64,000 nucleotides of DNA from Nocardia testacea NBRC 100365 (GTDB lineage: Bacteria; Actinomycetota; Actinomycetes; Mycobacteriales; Mycobacteriaceae), in assembly GCF_000308775.1 (NCBI RefSeq), contig NZ_BAGJ01000011.1:1-64000 (forward strand). The letters are read 5' to 3'. Within the stretch, counting starts at the first letter, position 1; every line of letters starts with the position of its first letter. Position numbers and translations under genes: made by a program. The notes under the pieces were generated by a model, which ran no database searches, was not told the DNA's origin, and worked only from the letters and a program-made list of their open reading frames with translations. Below, piece by piece: positions 1 through 8,429 of this stretch.

Positions 1-2
1 TC

Positions 3-167
3 GCCGAGATACTGGAACTGCCGCTGCTGGCGGCGGTCCGGGCACAACCCGGCCTGGCCGCCCGGCTCGAACGCCGCGGTCTGCGGCTGCGGCGCGGCCC
101 ACTGCGGGATGCCTGCGACGCGGTACTGGCAGTGCTGAGCCCGCCCGACCCGCGGCGGGCCGGATGA
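3..167 (+). CDS. C-terminal end of Ssd/CpaE-like P-loop protein (partial)
   Basis: Only the last 54 codons are present; the frame is open from base 3 to a TGA that overlaps the ATG of the next gene (ATGA), so the two are translationally coupled. The tail is rich in Leu, Arg and Ala and has no diagnostic motif. The name rests on position: in mycobacteria and relatives the gene directly before the Tad ATPase is a MinD/CpaE-like protein (Rv3660c, septum site-determining protein Ssd), thought to localise or regulate the pilus machine or the septum. The reading frame is secure, the identity is inferred. Confidence 0.6.
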   Translation, partial: AEILELPLLAAVRAQPGLAARLERRGLRLRRGPLRDACDAVLAVLSPPDPRRAG

Positions 168-1357
168 GCGCCGAACACCCGGGTGTGGTCACGACCGAAC
201 TGCTGGAACGGGTGCGGGAACGGCTGGCCGGAGATCGCGCGGAGCCCGAGCCCGCGCGGGTCGCGGCGGCCATCCGGGCCGAAGCCGGCGGGATGCTGGG
301 GGATACGGATCTGCTGCGCGCCCTACGGTTGCTGCAGACCGAACTCACCGGAGCGGGTGTGCTCGAACCGCTGTTGCACGATCCCGCGGTGGCCGACGTG
401 CTGGTCACCGGCCCGGACGCGGTATGGATCGATCGGGGTCGCGGGGTCGAGCGGACCGCGACGACCTTTCCCGACGAAGCCGCCGTCCGGCGGCTCGCGC
501 AGCGCCTGGCCCTTTCGGCGGGCCGTCGTCTCGACGATGCCCAGCCGTGGGTCGACGGGCAACTGTCCGGCCGGGAACTGGTGCTGGGACAGAGCTTCGG
601 CGTCCGGCTGCACGCGGTGCTCGCTCCCATCTCTCGCGGTGGAACCTGTCTGTCGCTCCGGATCCTGCGTCCGGCGACCCAGGGCCTGGACGCGCTCGCC
701 CGGTCCGGCGCGGTGGCCCCCGGTGCGAACGATCTTCTGCAGCAGATCGTTCGTGCGCGCCTGGCATTCCTCGTGGTCGGGGGTACCGGGGCGGGAAAGA
801 CCACATTGCTCTCCGCGTTGCTCGCCGAGGTGGACGAAGGGGAGCGCATCATCTGTGTCGAGGACGCGGCCGAACTCGCGCCGCCGCATCCGCATGTGGT
901 CCGGCTGGTGGCGCGGCCGCCCAATATCGAAGGGGCGGGCGAGATCACCTTACGTGATCTGGTCCGGCAGGCGTTGCGGATGCGCCCCGACCGCATCGTG
1001 GTGGGCGAAGTACGCGGCGCGGAGGTTGTCGACCTGCTCACCGCATTGAACACCGGTCACGACGGCGGTGCCGGAACGATCCACGCCAACTCGATCCGGG
1101 AGGTGACCGCGCGGCTCGAGGCATTGGCGGGGCTGGGCGGAATGGACCGGCCGGCGCTACACAGCCAATTGGCCGCTGCCGTTCAGGTGGTCCTGCACGT
1201 CCGGCGGCGTGCCGACGGGTTTCGGTATCTCGCGGAAATCGGTGTGGTGCAGCGGGACAGCGCCGGTTGGGTCGAGATCCGGCCGGCATGGCGGGCGGCC
1301 GGCCCGGCGCCCGCCGCCGGGGTTCTGCAGGCTGTTCTCGCGGAACGGGCCGGATGA
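164..1357 (+). CDS. tadA: Tad pilus assembly ATPase TadA/CpaF family
   Basis: Hexameric secretion ATPase that powers assembly of type IVb (Flp) pili at the cytoplasmic face of the membrane. The 397-residue length fits the family. The Walker A motif GGTGAGKTT is at residues 206-214, followed by an acidic Walker B stretch (RIICVEDAAEL) and a His-box region (TGHDGGAGTIHANS) typical of VirB11/TadA ATPases. The N-terminal 180 residues match the usual N-terminal domain. ATG 164 overlaps the stop of the preceding gene, and its own stop overlaps the start of tadB, so the gene sits inside a tightly coupled operon. It corresponds to Rv3659c. Confidence 0.93.
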   Translation: MSAEHPGVVTTELLERVRERLAGDRAEPEPARVAAAIRAEAGGMLGDTDLLRALRLLQTELTGAGVLEPLLHDPAVADVLVTGPDAVWIDRGRGVERTATTFPDEAAVRRLAQRLALSAGRRLDDAQPWVDGQLSGRELVLGQSFGVRLHAVLAPISRGGTCLSLRILRPATQGLDALARSGAVAPGANDLLQQIVRARLAFLVVGGTGAGKTTLLSALLAEVDEGERIICVEDAAELAPPHPHVVRLVARPPNIEGAGEITLRDLVRQALRMRPDRIVVGEVRGAEVVDLLTALNTGHDGGAGTIHANSIREVTARLEALAGLGGMDRPALHSQLAAAVQVVLHVRRRADGFRYLAEIGVVQRDSAGWVEIRPAWRAAGPAPAAGVLQAVLAERAG

Positions 1358-2178
1358 TGTCCCCGGTCCCCACGGCGGTCGGCACTGTCGCGGCGGCACT
1401 GGGATGTACTGCTGCGGCGCTGCTGCTCACGCCGGAGCCCGCAGGCAGACGGCGATTCGGCAGGGTGTTCGAAGTCCGTACCGCGCGCGCCTTTCCGATG
1501 CGGTGGACGATACGAGGGGTTGCGGGTATCGGATGTGCGCTGGCGTTCACGCTGGGTAGCGGCAGTCTGATGGCCGCGCTGCTCGTCGCGGCCACTGTCG
1601 CGGTGCGGCTGCGCCGCTCCCGCCGGGCTCGTCTGCACCGCACCGAATGCGCTCACCTCCTCGACGGGCTCGAGGCCGTCATCTCCGAACTCCGAGTGGG
1701 CGCGCACCCGAGTGCCGCGGCCGCGGTCGCCGCCCGGGAGAGCGGCGGTATCGCGGCCGCGGCCTTCGCGGTCGGTTCGGCACGCAGCAGGCTGGGCGGG
1801 TCGGGCGCGGAGGGGTTGCTCCGTCCCGACTCGGTGATCGCCGCCGAGCTGGGCCGTGTGGCCGATGCCTGGCAGGTCGCCGAGCGACACGGTCTGGCTC
1901 TGGCCGAACTCCTGGCGGCGGCCCGCGCCGACCTCGTCGCGCGAATCAGGTTCCGGACCCGGACCGACGCTTCGCTGGCCGGTGCGCGCGCCACCGCGGC
2001 GATCTTGGCGGTACTCCCGTTGCTGGGTGTCGGGCTGGGGCAGTTGATGGGCGCCCGGCCGCTGCATGTGCTGTTCGTCTCCTCCGCCGGCCGGTTCCTC
2101 CTGCCGCTCGGCGCCGGCCTGGCTTGCGCAGGGTTGCTCTGGGCGGACGAGATCACCCGCCGGGTGGCCCCGCGGTGA
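1354..2178 (+). CDS. tadB: Type II secretion F-family protein TadB
   Basis: Inner-membrane platform protein of the Tad pilus, expected to work with TadC and TadA to extract and assemble pilin. The 274-residue protein has hydrophobic segments near residues 4-25 and 55-85 and two more at the C terminus, flanking a cytoplasmic helical T2SSF region with Arg/Ala-rich helices. The start is placed at ATG 1354 because it overlaps the tadA stop (ATGA); a second ATG follows at 1357. The longer in-frame extension back to 1267 lies inside tadA and is unlikely. It corresponds to Rv3658c. Confidence 0.85.
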   Translation: MMSPVPTAVGTVAAALGCTAAALLLTPEPAGRRRFGRVFEVRTARAFPMRWTIRGVAGIGCALAFTLGSGSLMAALLVAATVAVRLRRSRRARLHRTECAHLLDGLEAVISELRVGAHPSAAAAVAARESGGIAAAAFAVGSARSRLGGSGAEGLLRPDSVIAAELGRVADAWQVAERHGLALAELLAAARADLVARIRFRTRTDASLAGARATAAILAVLPLLGVGLGQLMGARPLHVLFVSSAGRFLLPLGAGLACAGLLWADEITRRVAPR

Positions 2179-2345
2179 ACCCGAACACGCCCGCCGACCC
2201 GCTCCGATATGCCGTGCGCCTTCTGCCGGCGAACGCGGTATGCCCGGCGCCACCTCGGGCCGGCCGCCGGTCCCGGCACGCCGGCCGTGCGCCGGATCGG
2301 AATCGACCCGAGCGGCCCCCTCGACGAACGCCGAAAGGAAAATCG

Positions 2346-2942
2346 ATGGTTGCTTACGCATGGCCGTTCGTTCTGCTGTCGGCAGCGATTCTGCTGGCCC
2401 CGGCCTCGGTGCCGGTGCTGGCCCGGTTACGCCCGAGCCCGGCTCACCGGCGGGTGGGGTCCCGGAAACCCGTCGCGGCCGCCGACCCGGTCGCGAGCGC
2501 GACGCTGTTCGATCTGCTGGCCGCCTGTCTGCGGGCCGGTTTGCCGACTGCTGCCGCACTGAGGGCCGTCGCGCCGGCCGCGACCGATTCGCTGTCGGAT
2601 CGGCTGCTGCGGGTGGCCGATCTGCTCGCCCTGGGCGCCGATCCGGCCGTGGCCTGGGCTCCCACCGAATCCGGCGCCCGAGCGGCGCCGGAATTCGACG
2701 CGCTGGCCCGGCTGGCGCGGCGTTCGGCACGTTCGGGTTCGTCACTGGCCGCGGCCATCGGCGAACTCGCCGAGGAGCGTCGCACCCAGGTGGAGGAAGC
2801 GGCGACCGCGCGGGCCGAACGGGCCGGTGTCCTGATCGGCGGACCTCTGGGCCTGTGTTTCCTACCGGCGTTCCTCTGCCTCGGCATAGTGCCGGTGATC
2901 ATCGGCCTGGCCGGCGGGGCCCTCGGCGGGGGACTGCTGTGA
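2346..2942 (+). CDS. tadC: Type II secretion F-family protein TadC
   Basis: Second, short platform protein of the Tad system (198 residues). An N-terminal membrane helix (VAYAWPFVLLSAAILLAP) is followed by a cytoplasmic helical T2SSF core and a hydrophobic C terminus rich in Gly and Ile. ATG 2346 is preceded by AAAGGA at a good distance; in-frame codons further upstream overlap tadB and are rejected. The 167-base gap after tadB (2179-2345) is the only sizeable gap in the first half of the operon. It corresponds to Rv3657c. Confidence 0.83.
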   Translation: MVAYAWPFVLLSAAILLAPASVPVLARLRPSPAHRRVGSRKPVAAADPVASATLFDLLAACLRAGLPTAAALRAVAPAATDSLSDRLLRVADLLALGADPAVAWAPTESGARAAPEFDALARLARRSARSGSSLAAAIGELAEERRTQVEEAATARAERAGVLIGGPLGLCFLPAFLCLGIVPVIIGLAGGALGGGLL

Positions 2943-3014
2943 CACCGCGGGTGGCGGATACCGAGATGTGCTCGTACGGAACGGCTGTACGAGCCGAGGA
3001 GAGAGGGGGTCGGG

Positions 3015-3257
3015 GTGCTGAAGAGCCGAACGATGACGTGGAGCGCACCGGAACCGCTGCGGGAAGTACAGCGAAGGGCGAACGCTCGGTTCTGGCGCGT
3101 GGTGTCGGAGGAAAAGGGGATGAGCACGGTCGAGTACGCGATCGGGACCATAGCCGCGGCCGCTTTCGGCGCGGTGCTGTACACCGTGGTGACCGGCGAG
3201 AGCATCCCCGATGCGCTGACCGGGATCATCGAGAAGGCGCTGAACACCGGCGTCTGA
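3015..3257 (+). CDS. Flp-type prepilin-like protein (DUF4244)
   Basis: Likely major pilin of the Tad pilus (80 residues). The sequence KG-MSTVEYAIG contains a type IVb prepilin cleavage site (Gly before the cut, Glu at +5 and Tyr at +6 of the mature protein), followed by a hydrophobic helix and a short C terminus. The 35-residue leader is long and basic, longer than in proteobacterial Flp but usual for actinobacterial DUF4244 proteins such as Rv3656c. The start is GTG 3015, with the purine-rich GAGAGGGGG just upstream. A prepilin peptidase should act on it but none is encoded in the window. Confidence 0.85.
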   Translation: MLKSRTMTWSAPEPLREVQRRANARFWRVVSEEKGMSTVEYAIGTIAAAAFGAVLYTVVTGESIPDALTGIIEKALNTGV

Positions 3258-3262
3258 GGTGT

Positions 3263-3664
3263 ATGGGCGGGTCGCCGGGCACCGGAGCCGCTGACGGCCG
3301 CGGAGCTGTCGGCGCGTTCCGGCGCCCGGTCACCGACGAGACCGGGTCGGTGACCGTCGAAGCGGCGATTGCACTCGCCGCGCTCGCCGCTACCGCCGCG
3401 TTGTGTGTGGGGGCGGTGCTGGCGGCGGTGACCCAGGTGCGGTGTGTGGATGCCGCCCGTGAGGCGGCTCGGCTGGCGGCCCGGGGTGATCGCGGGGCGG
3501 CGGAGGTCGCCGCGCGCCGGGTGGCACCGGAAGGAGCGGAGATCTCGGTGCGCTACGAGGGCGATCGGGTGATCGCTGTCGTGGCGTCCGATACCCCGCT
3601 GTTACCCGTTCTCCGGCTGCACGCCGAAGCGGTGGCGGCACCAGAGCCGGAGGTGAGCCCGTGA
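3263..3664 (+). CDS. TadE-like minor pseudopilin
   Basis: 133-residue minor pilin or pilus-anchoring protein of the TadE family. After a leader of about 27 residues comes a Gly-Ser-Val-Thr-Val-Glu-Ala prepilin-like motif (Glu at +5) and a 25-residue hydrophobic helix, then a small secreted domain with one Cys. ATG 3263 begins 5 bases after the pilin stop, and the gene ends by overlapping the GTG of the next one (GTGA). It corresponds in position and architecture to Rv3655c. Confidence 0.8.
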   Translation: MGGSPGTGAADGRGAVGAFRRPVTDETGSVTVEAAIALAALAATAALCVGAVLAAVTQVRCVDAAREAARLAARGDRGAAEVAARRVAPEGAEISVRYEGDRVIAVVASDTPLLPVLRLHAEAVAAPEPEVSP

Positions 3665-4113
3665 GAGGCCGCGGCAGGACGTCGCCTGCGGGTAGTCGCT
3701 GTCGGCGTGTGGTCCGTGCGGCTCGGCCCACCGGTCCGACCGGGCACCGGTCGCGGTATTCGGCGGGAGAGAAGGGCTCGGCGACGGTCGCCGCCTGTCT
3801 GGCGGCGGTGGGTTTGATCGTGGTGACGGTTCTGGTAGTCCAGTTCGGCGGAGTGGTCGTGGCGCGGCACCGGGCCCAGTCCGCGGCGGATCTCGCCGCC
3901 TTGGCGGCCGCGGGTGAACTGTGGAACGGCGCGGAAGCCGGATGTGCGGCAGCCGAAGCACTCGGACGTCGCATGGCGGCTCATGTCGCGCGGTGCGAGA
4001 TAGACGGCTGGGATGCCGTGATCTCGATCGAAGAAAAAGTACCGTTGGGTCCGTTCGGGGCGCGGAGTATACGAGCGATTGCGCGAGCCGGGCCGGTCGG
4101 AGAAGCGCGGTGA
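3661..4113 (+). CDS. TadE/TadG-like protein, Rv3654c family
   Basis: Last gene of the Tad operon (150 residues, GTG start overlapping the previous stop). A basic leader is followed by a Gly-Ser-Ala-Thr-Val segment and a strongly hydrophobic helix (LAAVGLIVVTVLVV), then an Ala-rich helix (RHRAQSAADLAALAA) typical of the putative Flp pilus-assembly TadG/Rv3654c family. It probably sits in the membrane with a short extracytoplasmic part containing two Cys residues. A later start nearer the hydrophobic helix is possible because the first 35 residues are low-complexity. Confidence 0.75.
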   Translation: MRGRGRTSPAGSRCRRVVRAARPTGPTGHRSRYSAGEKGSATVAACLAAVGLIVVTVLVVQFGGVVVARHRAQSAADLAALAAAGELWNGAEAGCAAAEALGRRMAAHVARCEIDGWDAVISIEEKVPLGPFGARSIRAIARAGPVGEAR

Positions 4114-4120
4114 TCGCGCT

Positions 4121-4310
4121 ATGCCGAATTTTGTTAACGACGAATACTGCATTCACTTAGCGACGGCAATTAATGGTCCGTTACTCGAATTAGCAATATG
4201 TTCGAAAATTGATACAAAGGCACCCTCTGTAGCTACCGACCGGTCCTTTAGCAACAATTCAGTTAATATGATGCTTATCCTCTTAAATCTGCCGACTGTG
4301 CGGCGTAGTG
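4121..4310. other. A+T-rich patch between the Tad operon and the helicase gene
   Basis: This stretch is far richer in A and T than its surroundings: counting 4141-4260 by eye gives about 43% G+C in an otherwise G+C-rich window. An open frame runs from ATG 4121 into the helicase end (about 84 codons) but has no ribosome binding site and no recognisable family, so it is not called as a gene. In M. tuberculosis the same interval (Rv3650-Rv3653) holds variable PE/PPE-type genes, so this may be a tolerated insertion point or an Lsr2-bound regulatory patch (inference). Confidence 0.5.
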
Positions 4311-4323
4311 TGCCCGCTCCGGC

Positions 4324-6720
4324 TCACCCGGAAACGCCGCGACCACCGGATTGCTCCATAGCCGTGGGGTAGCGATGTGCCGGGCCGGTCAGCTCGGCGA
4401 GAATCGCGGACAACAACCGGATCGCCCCGGCTTTTTCGAGGGGATCGTTGCCGTTACCGCACTTGGGCGACTGCACGCATGACGGGCACCCGCTATGGCA
4501 GGAACATGCCTCGACCGCCGCGAGGGTGGCGGCGAGCCAGCGCCGCAACATCGTGTAGCCGCGCTCGGCGAACCCCGCCCCTCCGGGCTGCCCGTCGTAC
4601 ACGAAGACCGTGGGCAGGCCGGTGTCGGCGTGCTGAGCTGTGGAAACCCCGCCGATGTCCCATCGGTCGCAGGTCGCCACCAGCGGCAGCAGGCCGATCG
4701 CCGCGTGTTCGGCGGCATGCAGGGCACCGGGCACCGCGGCGACATCGATGCCGGCTCGTTCCAGCAGTTCCGGTGTCACGGTGTAGAGCACGGCGGTGGT
4801 GGGCAGGGTCTGCTCGGGCAGGTCGAGTTCGACCAGGTCGAGGACCTCCCCGGTGACCAGGGTGCGAAGGTAGCCCACCACCTGGCTGCGCACGGTCACG
4901 TCTGCGAAAGCCGCGGTGACTTCGCCGAAGGTCGTGCTTTCGCGCACCGTGTCCAGCGTGAGGGAGGTGATCTGCCGGGCACTTGTGGTCCACCCGGGCG
5001 CATCGGCACGGACCAGTGCGACACCGCCCTCGAGGTCCAGCTCATCTACCAGATAGCTCTCGCCCTGGTGCAGGTGGACCGCGCCTTCGTGCAGGGTCGC
5101 CGGAGCTCGCCCGGCGTCCGCCGTGCCCAGTAACCGCCCCGTCTCGGCGACCACGATCGCGACCTGGGTGCCGATACCGCCGCGGACATCGACATCGTCG
5201 TGCGGCTGCTCGGCGCCCGTATAGAACCAACTGCTGCCGCCCAGGGCTCCTCGGCGCCGAACCAGTCCCTGACCTGCTAATTCCCTGAGTATCCGAGGGG
5301 CGCCGAGGGTTTGTACCTCCGCCTCCGTGAGGGGTAGTTCCATGGCCGCGCAGAGCAGCTGCGGCCCGAGTACGTACGGGTTCGAGGGATCGATGATGCT
5401 GGCTTCCACCGGGCGGTCCAGCAATGCCTCGGGGTGGTGCACGAGATAGGTGTCCAGCGGGTCGTCGCGGGCCACCAGCAGGGCCAACGCTCCTTGTGTC
5501 CGGCGGCCGGCCCGGCCGATCTGCTGGCGGAACGAGGCGACCGTGCCGGGAAAGCCGGCCAGGACCACGGCGTCCAGCCCGGCGATGTCCACCCCGAGCT
5601 CCAGGGCATTCGTGGTCGCCGCGGCCAGTAGGGACCCGTTCGAGAGCCCGGCCTCCAGCGCCCGCCGGTCCTCGGGCAGGTAGCCGCCGCGGTAGGCGGC
5701 GACGCGTTCTGCCAGTTCGGGGTCGATTTCGGTGAGGCGCTGCCGGGCGTGGACGGCGATCAGCTCGGCCGCGCGGCGCGACCGCGCGAAGGTCAGCGTC
5801 CGCGCCCCCTCCACGACCAGGTCGGCGGTGATGCGGGCCGCCTCGGTGGTGGCGCCGAGCCGGACGGGCGCACCGTTCTCCCCGGTCACCGCGGTGAGCA
5901 GCGGCGGCTCCCAGAACGCGACCGTACGCGGCCCTTGCGGCGACCCGTCCTCGGTCACGGCCACGCAATCGGCGCCGATCAGCCTGGACGCCGCCGCGGC
6001 CGGATCGGCCGCCGTCGCGGAACAGAGAACGAATACCGGATCGGCGCCGTAGTGGGCCGCCAGCCGGCGCAGTCGGCGCAGGACCAGCGCCACATGGGAA
6101 CCGAACAGTCCCCGATAGGCATGGCATTCGTCGACCACCACGTAGCGCAGCCGACGAAAGAACCGTGACCAGCTTCGATGCGAGCGCAGCAGGCTCAGAT
6201 GCAACATATCCGGGTTGGTGAACAGCCAGCGGGTCTCCGCGCGCACCCACTGCCGGACCTCGGTGGGGGTGTCGCCGTCATAGGCGGCGACGGGGATCCG
6301 GCGGAGGGCGCCGTGCCGGGTCAGGTCACCGACCATGCGGAGCTGATCGGCGCCTAGCGCCTTGGTCGGGGCGAGGTACAGCGCGGTCGCTCGCTGGTCC
6401 TCGTGCAGCGCGGTGAGCACGGGAAGCTGGTAGCCGAGCGATTTTCCCGACGCCGTCCCGGTCGCCACCACCACGTGCCGGCCGCGGGCGGCGTGGTCGG
6501 CGGTGGCCGCCTGATGGCTCCACGGTGCTTCGATACCTTCCGCACGCAGCGCGTCCACTACCTCCGGAGCCGACCAGGACGGCCAATCGGTGGGTGCTGC
6601 GGGCCGGCCGGGTACTTCGGCGATATGGGTCAGGCGCGAATCAGTGCCCGGAATGCCGTCGAGGACACGATTCAGCAACGATCGCCCATAGGACTGATCG
6701 GGCCGGATCTCTCGAGTCAT
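4324..6720 (-). CDS. DEAD/DEAH-box helicase with C-terminal Cys cluster (MrfA/YprA type)
   Basis: Superfamily 2 helicase of 798 residues, homologous to Rv3649. Motif I is GTASGKS at residues 88-94, motif II is DECH (VVVDECHAYRG), and the C-terminal helicase domain carries QQIGRAGRR. The last 100 residues contain the DUF1998 cysteine cluster (CSCHSGCPSC plus a later Cys), which in Bacillus MrfA binds zinc and supports mitomycin-adduct excision repair. A DNA-repair role here is inferred from the family. The start is set at ATG 6720; 26 further in-frame codons upstream look non-coding. It converges on the Tad operon. Confidence 0.88.
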   Translation of the reverse strand: MTREIRPDQSYGRSLLNRVLDGIPGTDSRLTHIAEVPGRPAAPTDWPSWSAPEVVDALRAEGIEAPWSHQAATADHAARGRHVVVATGTASGKSLGYQLPVLTALHEDQRATALYLAPTKALGADQLRMVGDLTRHGALRRIPVAAYDGDTPTEVRQWVRAETRWLFTNPDMLHLSLLRSHRSWSRFFRRLRYVVVDECHAYRGLFGSHVALVLRRLRRLAAHYGADPVFVLCSATAADPAAAASRLIGADCVAVTEDGSPQGPRTVAFWEPPLLTAVTGENGAPVRLGATTEAARITADLVVEGARTLTFARSRRAAELIAVHARQRLTEIDPELAERVAAYRGGYLPEDRRALEAGLSNGSLLAAATTNALELGVDIAGLDAVVLAGFPGTVASFRQQIGRAGRRTQGALALLVARDDPLDTYLVHHPEALLDRPVEASIIDPSNPYVLGPQLLCAAMELPLTEAEVQTLGAPRILRELAGQGLVRRRGALGGSSWFYTGAEQPHDDVDVRGGIGTQVAIVVAETGRLLGTADAGRAPATLHEGAVHLHQGESYLVDELDLEGGVALVRADAPGWTTSARQITSLTLDTVRESTTFGEVTAAFADVTVRSQVVGYLRTLVTGEVLDLVELDLPEQTLPTTAVLYTVTPELLERAGIDVAAVPGALHAAEHAAIGLLPLVATCDRWDIGGVSTAQHADTGLPTVFVYDGQPGGAGFAERGYTMLRRWLAATLAAVEACSCHSGCPSCVQSPKCGNGNDPLEKAGAIRLLSAILAELTGPAHRYPTAMEQSGGRGVSG

Positions 6721-7151
6721 GGCTGGACGCCTTCCGGGTCTCCCAACAATGTGAAACACCGACGTCCGCCTCGTTCCACCTGCGGGTTCGATACCCAATA
6801 GCGATCTGGGTCACAGCTGGGTACGCGGTCCGGGCGCTGGTTATCGGAAGGCAAACATACCGGAAGTTCAGATTCGGGCGGACTATCCCTTACCCCTGCA
6901 TTCGCGAGATCATTTTTTTTGCAAATTGTCGGTAACTCCGCTGTTGAATTTCCCAAAGACATGGTTCACTGGGTCTCGGTCGAAAGCTTCTGTGTTCGAG
7001 GGGCGGATGCAAAGTCCAAACCCTGGCAGGATCGATGTTGCGAACGGCATACGTTGGCCCCCATGGGAGTCAGAGTAGCGCCGACCGCAACAGGCCCGGT
7101 GGACGAAACCCAGTTGTCCGCCGTTCCCAGTAAGAAAAGAGAAGGAACAGA
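6721..7151. promoter_or_regulatory. Divergent regulatory region and cspA upstream region
   Basis: This 431-base gap separates the divergent helicase and cspA genes. It is poorer in G+C than the genes on either side and includes an eight-T run near 6914. Just before cspA a purine-rich ribosome binding site (AAGAGAAGGAACAG) is clear. Cold-shock genes often have long, structured 5' leaders; that would fit the length, but no known RNA element could be recognised by eye. Confidence 0.4.
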
Positions 7152-7358
7152 ATGGCACAGGGAACTGTGAAGTGGTTCAACGCGGAGAAGGGCTTCGGCT
7201 TCATCGCGCCCGAGGACGGCTCTGCGGACGTCTTCGTCCACTATTCCGAGATCCAGGGTTCGGGTTTCCGTACCCTCGAAGAAAATCAGAAGGTCGAGTT
7301 CGAGGTTGGCCAGGGCACCAAGGGCCCCCAGGCCACCGGAGTTCGCGCGCTCAGCTGA
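7152..7358 (+). CDS. cspA: Cold shock protein, CspA family
   Basis: Single OB-fold nucleic-acid chaperone of 68 residues, standard length. RNP1 is KGFGFIAP and RNP2 is VFVHYSEI, and the protein begins with the usual [16 protein letters not shown]. It binds single-stranded RNA/DNA and melts structures in mRNA during cold stress or growth. A strong ribosome binding site (AGAAGGAACAG) precedes ATG 7152. It is the orthologue by position of Rv3648c, next to the helicase and upstream of topA. Confidence 0.96.
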   Translation: MAQGTVKWFNAEKGFGFIAPEDGSADVFVHYSEIQGSGFRTLEENQKVEFEVGQGTKGPQATGVRALS

Positions 7359-7378
7359 GCGAGTCCACCTCCCAGTCC

Positions 7379-7410
7379 GTCCCTCGCGTCCCGTAACGGG
7401 AGCGAGGGAC
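7379..7410 (+). terminator. Stem-loop after cspA
   Basis: Inverted repeat with a perfect 9-bp outer stem (GTCCCTCGC paired with GCGAGGGAC) and a further 5 bp inside (TCCCG with CGGGA) around a TAA loop, starting 20 bases after the cspA stop. No T run follows, as is common for actinobacterial terminators. Confidence 0.75.
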
Positions 7411-8429
7411 GAACTATATGTGGAGTATGCGAACCTCCGCATCCGCTCCGGCCATGCGTACTGCGCGTAACCGGGCGTCCGCCCCGGCGGTGTGCTCCGC
7501 GCGCACTCCGGCGCCTACACAGACCGTGCATACCCGGGTGTTCGCTTCGGCCGGTCGTTGCGGGCACAGCCCGGCATCTGATCCGGCCCCTTGCTCCCGG
7601 TCCGATCGGGTCGGTCCAGCCGGCATCGCACGGTCGACCCGGGTACGCGTGCCGGCCGCGCCCGCCGGGTTCGACCGGGCGTCCACCCCCGCCGTGCGCG
7701 CTGGGCGTAGCTCGAAGCGAGCGGTCCCGGCGTGCCGAGCCGGCCACCTCGCATGGGGGCTCGTGGGCATCTGCTCGCGCCGTGCGCTCGCGCGGCTCCG
7801 GGACAGACACCCCCGTCGAGAGTTCGGCCGCCTCCGGAGTGGACGCTTCGCAGGTGCGTCCATCGTATGGCGGTAGGCCCGCCATACGATCTCGGCATAT
7901 CAGCGCGACCGGGCCGGCGAGATATCCGCACGGCGGACGCTCCGCCGAAATCACGCTTTCGCGCGCAGTGGTGCACGTGCTGTGGGCCGTCCGCGGAGCT
8001 CCGCAGCCCCTGCGGACGCGTGCTTTCCGGAATCGGCGCCCCCCGTGTGGTCGCCGGGTGTTCAGGAGGCGCCCGAGACCGGAGGATGGTGCGCGGCTCG
8101 GTGGCAGGGCGCCGCGATTACGTGTCGCTCGTCTCCGTCGAACGTGCTCCGCGCCACGCGCGGGCCGGAGGCGGATCGGCCTTCACGCACACCGGTCAGG
8201 TCGATACTGCGTGGATTCGTGACGCACCGTGCGTGCCGGCTGTCGGCGCGGCACTGCATACTGAACGGCATCGACGCGCTATCGCCCGATGGTCGCAACC
8301 GTCCGACCACGCGCGGCGTCGAGGTATAAACGTGACTGGTGGTGATGTAAGGCGTCACCATCTGCTCAATCAGCCGCGTCCTGCGTACCGAGCAGTGTTC
8401 AGCGGGTCGAGAAGGAAAGGGATTCGCCG
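7411..8429. other. 1-kb stretch without a convincing gene
   Basis: Between the cspA terminator and topA I see no gene I can support. Open frames of 110-220 codons exist on both strands but none has a ribosome binding site or a family signature, and their codon third positions are not strongly G/C. The first 150 bases contain degenerate repeats: GC(A/G)TCCGC(T/C)CCGGC at 7439 and 7475, and a related GTGTTCGCTTCGG at 7538. These copies share one reading phase (spacing 36 and 63), giving Ala-Ser-Ala-Pro-Ala runs if translated. Mycobacteria have Rv3647c in this interval; no remnant was recognised. Confidence 0.4.

Noticed and set aside
4079..4372. 97-codon frame in the A+T-rich patch
   Set aside because: Overlaps both neighbours, no ribosome binding site and no family; composition alone does not support a gene.
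7418..7876. 152-codon plus-strand and 149-codon minus-strand frames after cspA
   Set aside because: Weak codon-position bias, no ribosome binding site, overlapping alternatives on both strands; kept only as an unexplained gap.
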